Of a DNA stretch of 27,443 bases, positions 15,158 through 23,039 are shown piece after piece. The DNA lies in contig CAAFZB010000059.1 in assembly GCA_900767405.1 (NCBI GenBank), positions 1 through 27,443 on the forward strand, read 5' to 3'. The DNA comes from Rikenellaceae bacterium. Lineage in GTDB: Bacteria; Bacteroidota; Bacteroidia; Bacteroidales; UBA932. Within the stretch, counting starts at the first letter, position 1; each line of letters opens with the position of its first letter. A program made the translations under genes and the position numbers. The notes under the pieces were generated by a model. The model was not told the DNA's origin. It saw nothing but the letters and a program-made list of their open reading frames with translations, and made no database searches.

Positions 15158-18100
15158 ATGAGTAAACGCTCCGGAATAGGAACCAGGCTGGCAATGTGTC
15201 TTTTTGCCGCCAGCCTTGTTTTCATTGGATTGTCGATGGCCAGAAACCACTCTACCGGCAGTGTGCATTCTGCGGCCCTCAGCGTTCAGCGGCTTACTTC
15301 GCTGCGGCTGTCGGCTCTGGAAAGAAGAGTCGCCGATCCTTCACGGAAGGTTCCTTCCGATATGGTCATCTACCGGTTCATAGGAGATTCCCTCTACAGC
15401 TGGAGCAACAGATTCCCATTGACGAACGACGATATTTCCAGGCCTGTCTTCGACGGCCCCAGAAAATCCCGCAGAGCGCATCGCCTTCCTCCTTTAAGCA
15501 CCCTTACCGACACCCTTTCCTTCTCCCGCTTCGGCCATATCTGGTACATTGCAAGAATGGTAACGGATGGCCAGCAGAAAACTGTATACGCCTTGGAAAT
15601 AATGGACGAGAACGACAGGGGAAATCCCGGTGGATTGAATCCGCACCTGCATCTCCTTGCCAGATATACGGTCAAACCTCTAAGCTATGAAGAAGGGGAG
15701 GTCGTTTCCATACGGGGAGTGCCTCTGTTCAAGGTTGTGACAGGCCCTCAGGGCAGTTTCAAGTCGGACAACATCGCATTCGTATGGTTGGCGCTGCTGC
15801 TGTTTGTGCTTGGGCTTATAAGCTATCTTGCCTCGAACAGGACCATAAGCAATCTTGTGACGGCAGCGATTGGGATTGTCGTTTCTATGGGCTGTTTCTT
15901 TGCCTGGGGCTGGACTGCTCAGGACTATGTGGGGATTTTCTCCCCATCGATATTTGCAGCGGGAAACATCCTTTATTCGCTTGGAGCCGTTCTGATTATC
16001 AACTTCACCCTGCTTGCTCTTTCAATCTGCCTGTATCTTGTCAGGAAGCAGGTCAGGGTAAAGCCCTGGGCGCTGTACGCCGCTGCCGCCGCAATAATAG
16101 TTTACGGTTTCCTTGCTTTCCGCAGCCTGATACTCAATTCGAGCATATCCCTGGAACTCTACAAAATAGACAAGGTGAGCTGGTATACGGCTGGCGTATA
16201 TGTATCTTTTCTGCTTTTGTTCTCAATCCCGTCGCTCCTTGTCAAGATGGCTCGTCCGCAGCTCAATACAAGATTGCTCAGGGCAATATATTCCATACTT
16301 ATCGCAGGCTTCATAGTGCTTGTCACCGGGTCCCTTGGGTTTGGGAAGGAAGAAAAGAACCTGGAATTATGGGGAAACCGACTTGCTATAGACAGGAACA
16401 TCTCCCTGGAAATACAGTTCAAGCGCTGCGAAGGGCAGATTGCGTCGGATCCCGTTATTGCGGTGAGCTCTCATCTTCCCAATTCGAGCGAAGAGATAGG
16501 GAATTATATAATCGACAAATATTTCTCCCGCCTTTCGCAGGATTACGACATAGGTGTGCTTGTGACCCGTGACTGCGACAGGGACGAACGGGCTATGGGC
16601 ATCATAGCCGATAACCTTAGGGAGGGGGAGACCATTGCCAGCGGCTCCCACTTCATATTCTCATCGGCCGGGGCCGGCCATATCCGTTATACCGGCGTTT
16701 TCCTGTATTATGACAGGGAGGTAGGCCTGAGCCGGATGATGGTGGGAATAGAAGCGAAGACAAATAGGGAGGAGACAGGTTACAACAGCATTCTGGGCTT
16801 TGCCGCTCCGGGGCAGGTGGTGCTGCCTTCCGGTTACTCCTATGCAAAGTACTCGGAGCGGGAACTGCAGTTCTCCAAGGGAAATTTCGCCTACCCCACG
16901 AAACTGAACGACGAATACTACAGAACGCTGTACCTGGATAAATCCAAGCATTTCTATCAGGGTGCCTTCACCCACTTTGTGGTAAAGGTGGGAGGAGAAG
17001 AGGCCGTGGTCATATCCCGCCCGACCCTGGGTGTCTTCAGCTATCTGGTAGAAGGAGTGTTGATTGCCCTGTTGCTGTTTATCCTGCTGTCGGTAATGTC
17101 TTCTCATACCGATGCGCCTGTGCGCAGGCACGACTACAGGCGCAGGATTTCGTTCATCCTTATGACCTCCCTTACAACCACCCTCGTTGCGATGGTGCTT
17201 GTGAGCGTGCTTTTCGTATACAGGAGAAACGATGCAAACAAGCAGACTATAATGTCCGAGAAGATAAATGCAATCCATTCGCTTATAGAGAGTGAAGTGA
17301 GAATGCTTCCGCAGGGCCCGGACGGAGTCGAGCTGCAGGACGTTATGTCGGTTGTCCAGAACGTAGCCAGAATTTCGGAGACAGACATTACCCTTTATGA
17401 CTCGAGGGGAAAGGTTATGCTGTCTACTGTACCGGAGGTGTTCAGCCGTATGCTGCTTGGCGGACGTATAGACGAGGAAGCCTTCAGAAACATTGTGAAC
17501 GAGCACAAGAGGTTCTTCATCCACAGCGAAGAGATAGGCCAGAAGAAATATTACAGTATGTATGCTCCGCTGTACAACGGGCTGGGAGTACTTCAGGCCA
17601 TCATCTGCGCACCGTATACCGACAACAGCTACGATTTCGAGAACGATGCGGTAATGCACTCGGTAACCATAATGGTGGTCTTCCTCATACTGCTCCTTAT
17701 TGCAAGGATTACGTCGGGAACGGTGCTAGACCACCTGCTCAAGCCTTTGAGCGAGATGGGAAAGAAGATGAACGAGGCGAATCTCAACAATCTGGAGCAC
17801 CTGGAATACGAAAGGGATGACGAACTTCGGACTCTGGTGGGAGCGTACAACCGGATGGTCGATGAACTGACAGAGAGTTCGCGGCTCCTAGCCGCCGCCG
17901 AGAGAGACAAGGCCTGGACGGGAATGGCCCGTCAGGTGGCTCACGAAATCAAGAATCCTCTGACTCCAATGAAACTTCAGCTGCAGAGGCTTATCCGTCT
18001 GAAACAGAAGGGAGATCCCAAGTGGCAGACTATGTTCGATGAAGTCAGCGCCCTGGTTCTCGACCATATAGACATATTGTCCGAGACGGCAGGGGAGTTC

Positions 18101-18565
18101 TCCGACATTGCAAAGCTTCCTACCGAGCAGATGTCCGAAATAAATCTGGACCTGCTGCTTGCAGAGGAAGTCAGTATGTTCTCGGCAAGGGATACCGTAT
18201 CCATAGAGTACAGAGGGCTTGAGGGTGCTAAAGTGACAGGTCCCAAGCCTCAGCTTACAAGGGTGATTGTGAACCTGCTGACCAATGCGGTCCAGGCTGT
18301 TCCCCAGGACGGGAAGATTCTTGTTTCCCTCAGGCATTCTTCTAAGGACGGATATTATGACCTGGTTTTCGAGGACAACGGTCCGGGCGTGGGCGAAGCG
18401 AATCTGGACAAGTTGTTCCTCCCCAATTTCACGACAAAATCATCCGGTTCGGGACTGGGGCTGGCAATTTCCAGGAGCATCCTACAAAGATGCAATGCCA
18501 CAATCAGGTACAGCCGGTCTTTTGCCCTGGGAGGGGCCTGCTTTACAATAGAATATCCCAGATAG
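15158..18565 (+). CDS. Large NtrY-like sensor histidine kinase
   Basis: A 1135-residue membrane kinase. By hydrophobicity: TM1 at about 10-27, an extracytoplasmic region to 205, a block of six membrane segments (about 207-395), a second extracytoplasmic domain (about 400-625), two segments (629-648, 664-688), a third sensor domain (about 690-830) and a last segment (836-853). A HAMP region (855-905) leads to the H-box HEIKNPLTP with phospho-acceptor H929, the NtrY form. The ATPase domain shows NLLTNAVQA (N box), EDNGPGVG (G1), LFLPNFTTK (F box) and SGSGLGLAIS (G2). Classical NtrY has about 750 residues, so this one carries extra N-terminal modules. Signal unknown. A regulator of the matching type is encoded at 11244-12383. 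The gene has its own promoter. Confidence 0.9.
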   Translation: MSKRSGIGTRLAMCLFAASLVFIGLSMARNHSTGSVHSAALSVQRLTSLRLSALERRVADPSRKVPSDMVIYRFIGDSLYSWSNRFPLTNDDISRPVFDGPRKSRRAHRLPPLSTLTDTLSFSRFGHIWYIARMVTDGQQKTVYALEIMDENDRGNPGGLNPHLHLLARYTVKPLSYEEGEVVSIRGVPLFKVVTGPQGSFKSDNIAFVWLALLLFVLGLISYLASNRTISNLVTAAIGIVVSMGCFFAWGWTAQDYVGIFSPSIFAAGNILYSLGAVLIINFTLLALSICLYLVRKQVRVKPWALYAAAAAIIVYGFLAFRSLILNSSISLELYKIDKVSWYTAGVYVSFLLLFSIPSLLVKMARPQLNTRLLRAIYSILIAGFIVLVTGSLGFGKEEKNLELWGNRLAIDRNISLEIQFKRCEGQIASDPVIAVSSHLPNSSEEIGNYIIDKYFSRLSQDYDIGVLVTRDCDRDERAMGIIADNLREGETIASGSHFIFSSAGAGHIRYTGVFLYYDREVGLSRMMVGIEAKTNREETGYNSILGFAAPGQVVLPSGYSYAKYSERELQFSKGNFAYPTKLNDEYYRTLYLDKSKHFYQGAFTHFVVKVGGEEAVVISRPTLGVFSYLVEGVLIALLLFILLSVMSSHTDAPVRRHDYRRRISFILMTSLTTTLVAMVLVSVLFVYRRNDANKQTIMSEKINAIHSLIESEVRMLPQGPDGVELQDVMSVVQNVARISETDITLYDSRGKVMLSTVPEVFSRMLLGGRIDEEAFRNIVNEHKRFFIHSEEIGQKKYYSMYAPLYNGLGVLQAIICAPYTDNSYDFENDAVMHSVTIMVVFLILLLIARITSGTVLDHLLKPLSEMGKKMNEANLNNLEHLEYERDDELRTLVGAYNRMVDELTESSRLLAAAERDKAWTGMARQVAHEIKNPLTPMKLQLQRLIRLKQKGDPKWQTMFDEVSALVLDHIDILSETAGEFSDIAKLPTEQMSEINLDLLLAEEVSMFSARDTVSIEYRGLEGAKVTGPKPQLTRVIVNLLTNAVQAVPQDGKILVSLRHSSKDGYYDLVFEDNGPGVGEANLDKLFLPNFTTKSSGSGLGLAISRSILQRCNATIRYSRSFALGGACFTIEYPR

Positions 18566-18574
18566 CGCCGGCTG

Positions 18575-18605
18575 TTGGAAATTCGGCCTTCTGTGACTAT
18601 CTTTG
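18575..18605 (+). promoter_or_regulatory. Bacteroidetes-type promoter for the engB-prs-der unit
   Basis: The -33 TTG (18575-18577) and -7 TATCTTTG (18598-18605) are exactly 20 bases apart, 24 bases before the engB ATG. The -7 box is flanked by a 6-bp inverted repeat, TCTGTG (18590-18595) and CACAGA (18606-18611), with the same ten-base interval as at dnaX. Confidence 0.78.
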
Positions 18606-18629
18606 CACAGATTATTAGTTGGTGTCAAG

Positions 18630-19226
18630 ATGAAAATTTCCGAGGCCCGATTCGCAGGCAGCAGTACCAGGGTTGCTCAAAAGCCCCCGCGTGCTCTGCC
18701 CGAATTCGCTTTCATAGGCCGCAGCAACGTTGGCAAGTCCTCGCTTATCAATATGCTGTGTTCTAACGGAAAGCTTGCGATGACCTCCTCTACTCCCGGG
18801 AAAACCAAGGTCGTGAATCATTTTCTGATTAACGACAGTTGGTATCTGGTGGACCTTCCGGGATACGGCTATGCCAGTATGGGACAGAAAGGCAGGGACG
18901 AGCTGGCCGCCATAATACGCGATTACATATTCAATTCGGAGCAGATGTGTCTGCTGTTCGTGCTCATTGATTCAAGGCACGACATAGGTCGCATAGATAT
19001 GGACTTCATTTCAGATCTGGGAGCTAACGGAATACCGTTCGCCATCATTTTTACCAAATGTGACAAACAGGGTCCCAACGTGCTTGCAGCCCAGTTGGAA
19101 AAAGACAGGCAGCAGCTGCTCGAGCAATGGGAGGAACTTCCTGAGATGTTCTGCAGTTCATCCCAGAACGGTACCGGACGCAAAGAGATACTTGAATATA
19201 TTGAATCGATACTAAAAACTATATAA
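18630..19226 (+). CDS. engB: Ribosome biogenesis GTP-binding protein EngB (YsxC/YihA)
   Basis: A 198-residue TRAFAC-class GTPase needed for late 50S ribosomal subunit assembly. G1 is GRSNVGKS (30-37), G2 contains the TSSTPGKT segment, G3 is DLPGYG and G4 is TKCD; these and the short length identify EngB. The ATG at 18630 is chosen because family members start with a short M-x-I-x-x-A-x-F lead and because an upstream TTG frame begins inside the -7 promoter box. The stop is one base before the prs start, so the two are co-transcribed. The distant pairing with der, three genes on, puts two ribosome-assembly GTPases in one unit. Confidence 0.95.
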   Translation: MKISEARFAGSSTRVAQKPPRALPEFAFIGRSNVGKSSLINMLCSNGKLAMTSSTPGKTKVVNHFLINDSWYLVDLPGYGYASMGQKGRDELAAIIRDYIFNSEQMCLLFVLIDSRHDIGRIDMDFISDLGANGIPFAIIFTKCDKQGPNVLAAQLEKDRQQLLEQWEELPEMFCSSSQNGTGRKEILEYIESILKTI

Positions 19227-19227
19227 A

Positions 19228-20208
19228 ATGCAACACGAGCACAGAATGGAGGTTTTCGCCTGCGGCGCATCCAGGGATTTCGCTACGAAAATCGTAGAAC
19301 ACCTTAACAACACGCTTCCCGAGGCGGAGAGGATTCATCTCGGAGAGTCAGAAGTAACAATGTTCAGTGACGGAGAATTTCAGCCGTCATTTATGGAAAG
19401 CGTACGCGGAGCCACTGTATTCGTCGTCCAGTCCACGATACCGCCTGCAGACAACCTTATGGAACTGCTTCTTACGATAGATGCCGCCAAGAGAGCCTCT
19501 GCCGACACCGTAACTGCCGTCATCCCTTATTTCGGCTGGGCCAGACAGGACAGAAAGGACAAACCCCGCGTAAGTATAGGCGCAAAGCTGGTGGCGAATC
19601 TTCTGAGTGCGGCCGGTGCAGACAGGATTATGACCTGTGACCTTCACGCAGACCAGATCCAGGGCTTCTTCGATGTTCCTGTAGATCATCTTTACGGAAG
19701 CAAGGTCTTCCTGCCCACCATTTCAGGACTCAAGCTCAGGAACCTTTCGATTGCCGCTCCCGATATGGGCGGCGCAAAGAGAGCTCACGCTTATGCCAAG
19801 GAACTTTCAAAAGGCAGGGACTGTCCCGTCGTGATTTGCCATAAGACAAGGGAAAGGGCGAATGTCGTTGCAAAAATAGTTGCTATCGGAGACGTCAAGG
19901 ACAGAGACATAGTGATAGTTGACGATATGATAGATACTGCAGGCACCTTGTGCAAGGCGGCGGATGTCCTCAGGGAGATGGGCGCTTCGAGCGTCAGGGC
20001 CTGTGCAACCCACGGTATGCTTTCCGGCTCGGCTGTCGAGAAGATCCACAGCTCGGCCTTGGAGGAGGTATTCATTACCGACACCATACCTCATCCCGAG
20101 CTTGCAGGGGATTCCAAGATAAGGATTGTATCTATGACAGAGGTGTTTGCCAACGTGATAGCAAAGGTTTACCGTTATGAGCCGGTAAGCTCTGAATTCA
20201 TATTCTAG
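19228..20208 (+). CDS. prs: Ribose-phosphate pyrophosphokinase (PRPP synthetase)
   Basis: A 326-residue class I enzyme that makes PRPP from ribose 5-phosphate and ATP, for purine, pyrimidine, His, Trp and NAD synthesis. Visible signatures are the FSDGEFQ strand, VVQSTIPPADNLMELLLTID, the ATP-binding YFGWARQDRKDKPR loop, the CDLHADQIQGFF catalytic region and the PRPP loop DIVIVDDMIDTAG at 227-239. The ATG at 19228 is one base from the engB stop; a second ATG at 19246 begins closer to the conserved first strand (MEVFACG) and is a possible alternative. The next gene follows after three bases. Confidence 0.96.
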   Translation: MQHEHRMEVFACGASRDFATKIVEHLNNTLPEAERIHLGESEVTMFSDGEFQPSFMESVRGATVFVVQSTIPPADNLMELLLTIDAAKRASADTVTAVIPYFGWARQDRKDKPRVSIGAKLVANLLSAAGADRIMTCDLHADQIQGFFDVPVDHLYGSKVFLPTISGLKLRNLSIAAPDMGGAKRAHAYAKELSKGRDCPVVICHKTRERANVVAKIVAIGDVKDRDIVIVDDMIDTAGTLCKAADVLREMGASSVRACATHGMLSGSAVEKIHSSALEEVFITDTIPHPELAGDSKIRIVSMTEVFANVIAKVYRYEPVSSEFIF

Positions 20209-20211
20209 GAT

Positions 20212-20472
20212 ATGAAAGTTTTCCTTCTTGTTCTGTGCCTTGTGGCATTATGCGTGCTGGGTCTGGGCGTGAACGTCTTTTTTCGCAAGAAGGATTTTCC
20301 CCACTACGACGTGGGGTCGAATGAAGAAATGCGTAAGCGGGGCATCCGCTGCTTCAAGGACGAGGATGCCGCATTACATAACAGGAAATGCAGCGGAAAT
20401 TATTCCGAGGCTTGTAAAGATTGCAGTTTGTATGGCACTTCTGGCGATAGTAGGCAGGCCCAACGTGGGTAA
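20212..20472 (+). CDS. Small membrane-anchored cysteine-rich protein
   Basis: An 86-residue protein. Residues 2-24 form one hydrophobic segment (MKVFLLVLCLVALCVLGLG) with no clear cleavage site, followed by a short basic stretch FFRKK, so an N-terminal anchor with the rest on one side is likely. The tail carries spaced cysteines in RCFKDED, RKCSGNY and ACKDCSLYG, resembling small Cys-rich 'membrane or secreted' proteins I recall from Bacteroides; function unknown. The 3' end overlaps der by 41 bases in a different frame, so its last residues are encoded by the DNA for the first P-loop of Der. It is linked to prs by a three-base gap. Spacing and signal-like start support a real gene. Confidence 0.7.
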   Translation: MKVFLLVLCLVALCVLGLGVNVFFRKKDFPHYDVGSNEEMRKRGIRCFKDEDAALHNRKCSGNYSEACKDCSLYGTSGDSRQAQRG

Positions 20473-21739
20473 ATCGACGCTTTTCAACCGTCTGGTTGGA
20501 ATGCGTCAGGCAATTGTGGACGATGTGGCGGGAGTAACCCGTGACCGGCATTACGGACGTTGCGAATGGTGTGGAAGAGAGTTCTCGGTAGTGGATACCG
20601 GTGGCTACACCACTAATTCAGATGACGTATTCGAGTCGGCTATCCGTCGGCAAGTTGAGATTGCAATCGAAGAGGCCGACTCCGTCCTTTTCATGGTTGA
20701 GGCCGGGACAGGGGTTACAGATTATGATGCCGGGATTGCCTCTGTATTGCGCCGTACCCGCAAGCCCGTGACGGTCTGTGTGAACAAGGTGGATTCCGGA
20801 GAAAAGGTGTACGACACTTACCAGTTCTATTCCCTGGGTCTGGGAGAAATCTACAGTATTTCGGCTGCCAACGGAACCGGAACAGGTGACTTGCTCGACG
20901 CCATAGTCGCCACTCTGCCCTCACAGGCCGAGGAGGCTGACCCATACGCATCTCTGCCAAGGATTGCGATTGTAGGAAAGCCTAACGTGGGAAAGTCTTC
21001 ACTTACCAACGCTCTGCTGGGGGAGGAACGCAATATCGTAACCCCCGTGGCCGGAACGACAAGGGACAGCATAGAGACTCACTACAATAAGTTCGGACAC
21101 GAGTTCATGCTTGTGGACACGGCGGGCATACGCCGTAAGACAAAGGTTCACGAAGACCTTGAGTTTTATTCTGTAATGCGCTCTATCAGAGCCATTGAGC
21201 ATAGTGACGTGTGCATCCTGATGATAGATGCGACTACCGGAATGGAGGCTCAGGACATGAATATCTTCAACCTCATTCTCAAGAACCGCAAGGGCTGCGT
21301 GGTCGTTGTCAACAAATGGGACCTTTTCATCAAGGACAGCAATACCCTGAGGGATTATGAAAGGGCGCTCAAGAGCCGTCTGGCTCCGTTTGACGATGTG
21401 CCGGTAGTGTTTACTTCGGTTACCAGGATGCAGCGTATACAGGACGTGCTGGATGCCGCCGCTATGGTTTACGCCAACTATTCCACCAAGATTCCCACAG
21501 CCAGGCTCAACGATGCGCTGCTTCCCATCCTGGAGGAAACCCCGCCTCCTGCCTGGAAGGGTAAATTCGTGAAAATCAAGTATATAACTCAGCTTCCTAC
21601 AAAGTTTCCGGCATTTGCTTTCTTCTGCAATCTGCCTCAGTACGTGAAGGATCCATACAAGCGTTTCCTGGAGAATCAGCTCCGCAATGCATTTTCTTTA
21701 ACAGGTTGCCCGGTTCAGATATTCATTCGACAAAAATAA
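20432..21739 (+). CDS. der: Ribosome biogenesis GTPase Der (EngA)
   Basis: A 435-residue protein with two tandem GTPase domains and a C-terminal KH-like domain, needed for 50S subunit maturation. The first domain opens with GRPNVGKST (8-16), then DVAGVTRD and DTGGY; the second has GKPNVGKSS (182-190), GTTRDSIE, DTAGIR and NKWD. The KH-like region (about 355-435) has the PPAWKGKFVKIKYITQ segment and the ending CPVQIFIRQK. The ATG at 20432 gives the standard short lead MALLAIVGRP; the longer in-frame extension to 20321 overlaps the previous gene completely and is not family-like. No dedicated promoter was found, so expression probably depends on the engB promoter. Confidence 0.96.
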   Translation: MALLAIVGRPNVGKSTLFNRLVGMRQAIVDDVAGVTRDRHYGRCEWCGREFSVVDTGGYTTNSDDVFESAIRRQVEIAIEEADSVLFMVEAGTGVTDYDAGIASVLRRTRKPVTVCVNKVDSGEKVYDTYQFYSLGLGEIYSISAANGTGTGDLLDAIVATLPSQAEEADPYASLPRIAIVGKPNVGKSSLTNALLGEERNIVTPVAGTTRDSIETHYNKFGHEFMLVDTAGIRRKTKVHEDLEFYSVMRSIRAIEHSDVCILMIDATTGMEAQDMNIFNLILKNRKGCVVVVNKWDLFIKDSNTLRDYERALKSRLAPFDDVPVVFTSVTRMQRIQDVLDAAAMVYANYSTKIPTARLNDALLPILEETPPPAWKGKFVKIKYITQLPTKFPAFAFFCNLPQYVKDPYKRFLENQLRNAFSLTGCPVQIFIRQK

Positions 21740-21741
21740 TT

Positions 21742-21758
21742 TCGTATCTTTGATACGA
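21742..21758 (+). promoter_or_regulatory. Palindromic -7 promoter element for xseA
   Basis: TATCTTTG (21745-21752) fits the -7 consensus and lies seven bases before the xseA ATG. It is embedded in a perfect 7-bp inverted repeat TCGTATC (21742-21748) and GATACGA (21752-21758) with a three-base loop TTT. The -33 position (21722-21724) reads TTC instead of TTG. In read-through RNA from der the repeat would fold into a hairpin abutting the start codon. Confidence 0.55.
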
Positions 21759-21759
21759 T

Positions 21760-22854
21760 ATGGAATTTGTCGAACTTCTAACCTTGCAGAATCAGATCAG
21801 GGAAGGTCTTCTGGACTGTTTCCCCCGGAGTCTGTGGGTCAAGGCCGAAGTCGCCCAGATTCAGCAGCGCAGCAATGGTCATTGCTATCTGGACCTCGCC
21901 CAGAGCGATGAATCGGGCCTGGTGGCCAAGGTCAAGGCCGTAATCTGGAAGAACCGTTATCCTCTTCTTTCCCGCGCTTTCTATGACGCTACCGGAGGTC
22001 CGGTACGGGCGGGGATGACCATACTTGCCCTCTCCCAGGTCAACTATTCCGAGCTGTACGGTCTGAGCCTGGTCATAGAGGACATAGAACCGCAGTTCAC
22101 GCTGGGCGAAGCCGAACTGGAAAAGCGCCGTACCCTCGGGAAACTCAAGGCCGACGGACTGATGGACAGGCAGCAGGAGCTGCATCCATCGGCTCTGCCT
22201 TACAATCTTGCGGTTATCAGCGCTGCCGATGCCGCCGGCTTCGGAGATTTCTGCACTCACCTGGAAGAAAACGAATACGGGTTCAAGTTCAACGTAAAAC
22301 TGTTTCCAGCCACTATGCAGGGCGCTGCTGCACCTCAGTCGATGATAGACGCCCTGGAACTTGTGCAAAGCAGCGCCACCGCCTACGATGCCGTTCTCAT
22401 AATGAGGGGCGGAGGGTCGGCCCTGGACCTGGCCTGTTTCGACGACTACGGCCTGTGTATGGCTATAGCGGTCTGCGACATACCGGTTTACACTGCAATA
22501 GGGCACGACAGGGATACCCATATCGCCGATATGGTGGCGTACAGGTATGTAAAGACCCCTACGGCTCTGGCCGACGAGTTTATAGAGACCGTTGCCGCCG
22601 AGGATGCCGCCATAAGCGAATTCGCGACCCGTCTCACGCTTGCTTTCCGGGACAGGCTTGCGCAGATGGAAACGGCCCTGTCGCTGCTGGAGTCAAGAAT
22701 TTCGGCCGCCGATCCCAGACTCATACTCGAACGCGGCTATTCCCTGGTGACGGATGCTCAGGGCAGGGTTGTGAAATCCTGTGCCCGGCTGGGGGCAGGC
22801 CAGAAGATATATGTTTTGTTTAAGGACGGTAAAATAGAAGCGGAGGTAAAATGA
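21760..22854 (+). CDS. xseA: Exodeoxyribonuclease VII large subunit, shortened helical stem
   Basis: The catalytic subunit of ExoVII, which degrades single-stranded DNA into oligonucleotides. The 364-residue chain has the N-terminal OB-fold (SLWVKAEVAQIQQRSNGHCYLDL), the nuclease core with IMRGGGSALDL and GHDRDTHIADMVA, and the C-terminal strand region starting DPRLILERGYSLV (residue 318). The helical segment between the core and that region, beginning at TPTALADEF, spans only about 50 residues; E. coli XseA (about 456 residues) has roughly 130-150 there, and Bacteroides XseA, as I recall, is also much longer. The catalytic motifs are intact, so the protein is likely active with a shorter stem for XseB. 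It overlaps xseB as ATGA. Confidence 0.93.
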   Translation: MEFVELLTLQNQIREGLLDCFPRSLWVKAEVAQIQQRSNGHCYLDLAQSDESGLVAKVKAVIWKNRYPLLSRAFYDATGGPVRAGMTILALSQVNYSELYGLSLVIEDIEPQFTLGEAELEKRRTLGKLKADGLMDRQQELHPSALPYNLAVISAADAAGFGDFCTHLEENEYGFKFNVKLFPATMQGAAAPQSMIDALELVQSSATAYDAVLIMRGGGSALDLACFDDYGLCMAIAVCDIPVYTAIGHDRDTHIADMVAYRYVKTPTALADEFIETVAAEDAAISEFATRLTLAFRDRLAQMETALSLLESRISAADPRLILERGYSLVTDAQGRVVKSCARLGAGQKIYVLFKDGKIEAEVK

Positions 22855-23039
22855 CAGAAAAATTCAATTACGCCAAGGCGGTGGAGGAACTGGAGAAGAT
22901 AGAATCCAAGGTCCAGGATCCTTCCACTCCTCTGGACCAGATAGACGCTCTGCTCAAAAGGGCGGCGGAACTGATATCGGACTGTAGGAAATACCTGCGT
23001 TCAATAAGGGAAAATTATGAAGAAGATTTACGAAACTGA
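22851..23039 (+). CDS. xseB: Exodeoxyribonuclease VII small subunit
   Basis: A 62-residue helical-hairpin protein that decorates the XseA stem and is needed for ExoVII function. The family pattern is visible: FNYAKAVEELEKIESKVQDPSTPLDQIDALLKRA begins with the conserved Y-x-x-A-x-x-x-L-E-x-I spacing and a mid-protein turn rich in Asp, Pro and Leu. It is shorter than the E. coli protein (80 residues), matching the shorter XseA. A GGAGG stretch (22842-22846) precedes the ATG by four bases, which is notable in a lineage that rarely relies on Shine-Dalgarno pairing. The 3' end overlaps glgB by 23 bases. Confidence 0.9.
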   Translation: MTEKFNYAKAVEELEKIESKVQDPSTPLDQIDALLKRAAELISDCRKYLRSIRENYEEDLRN

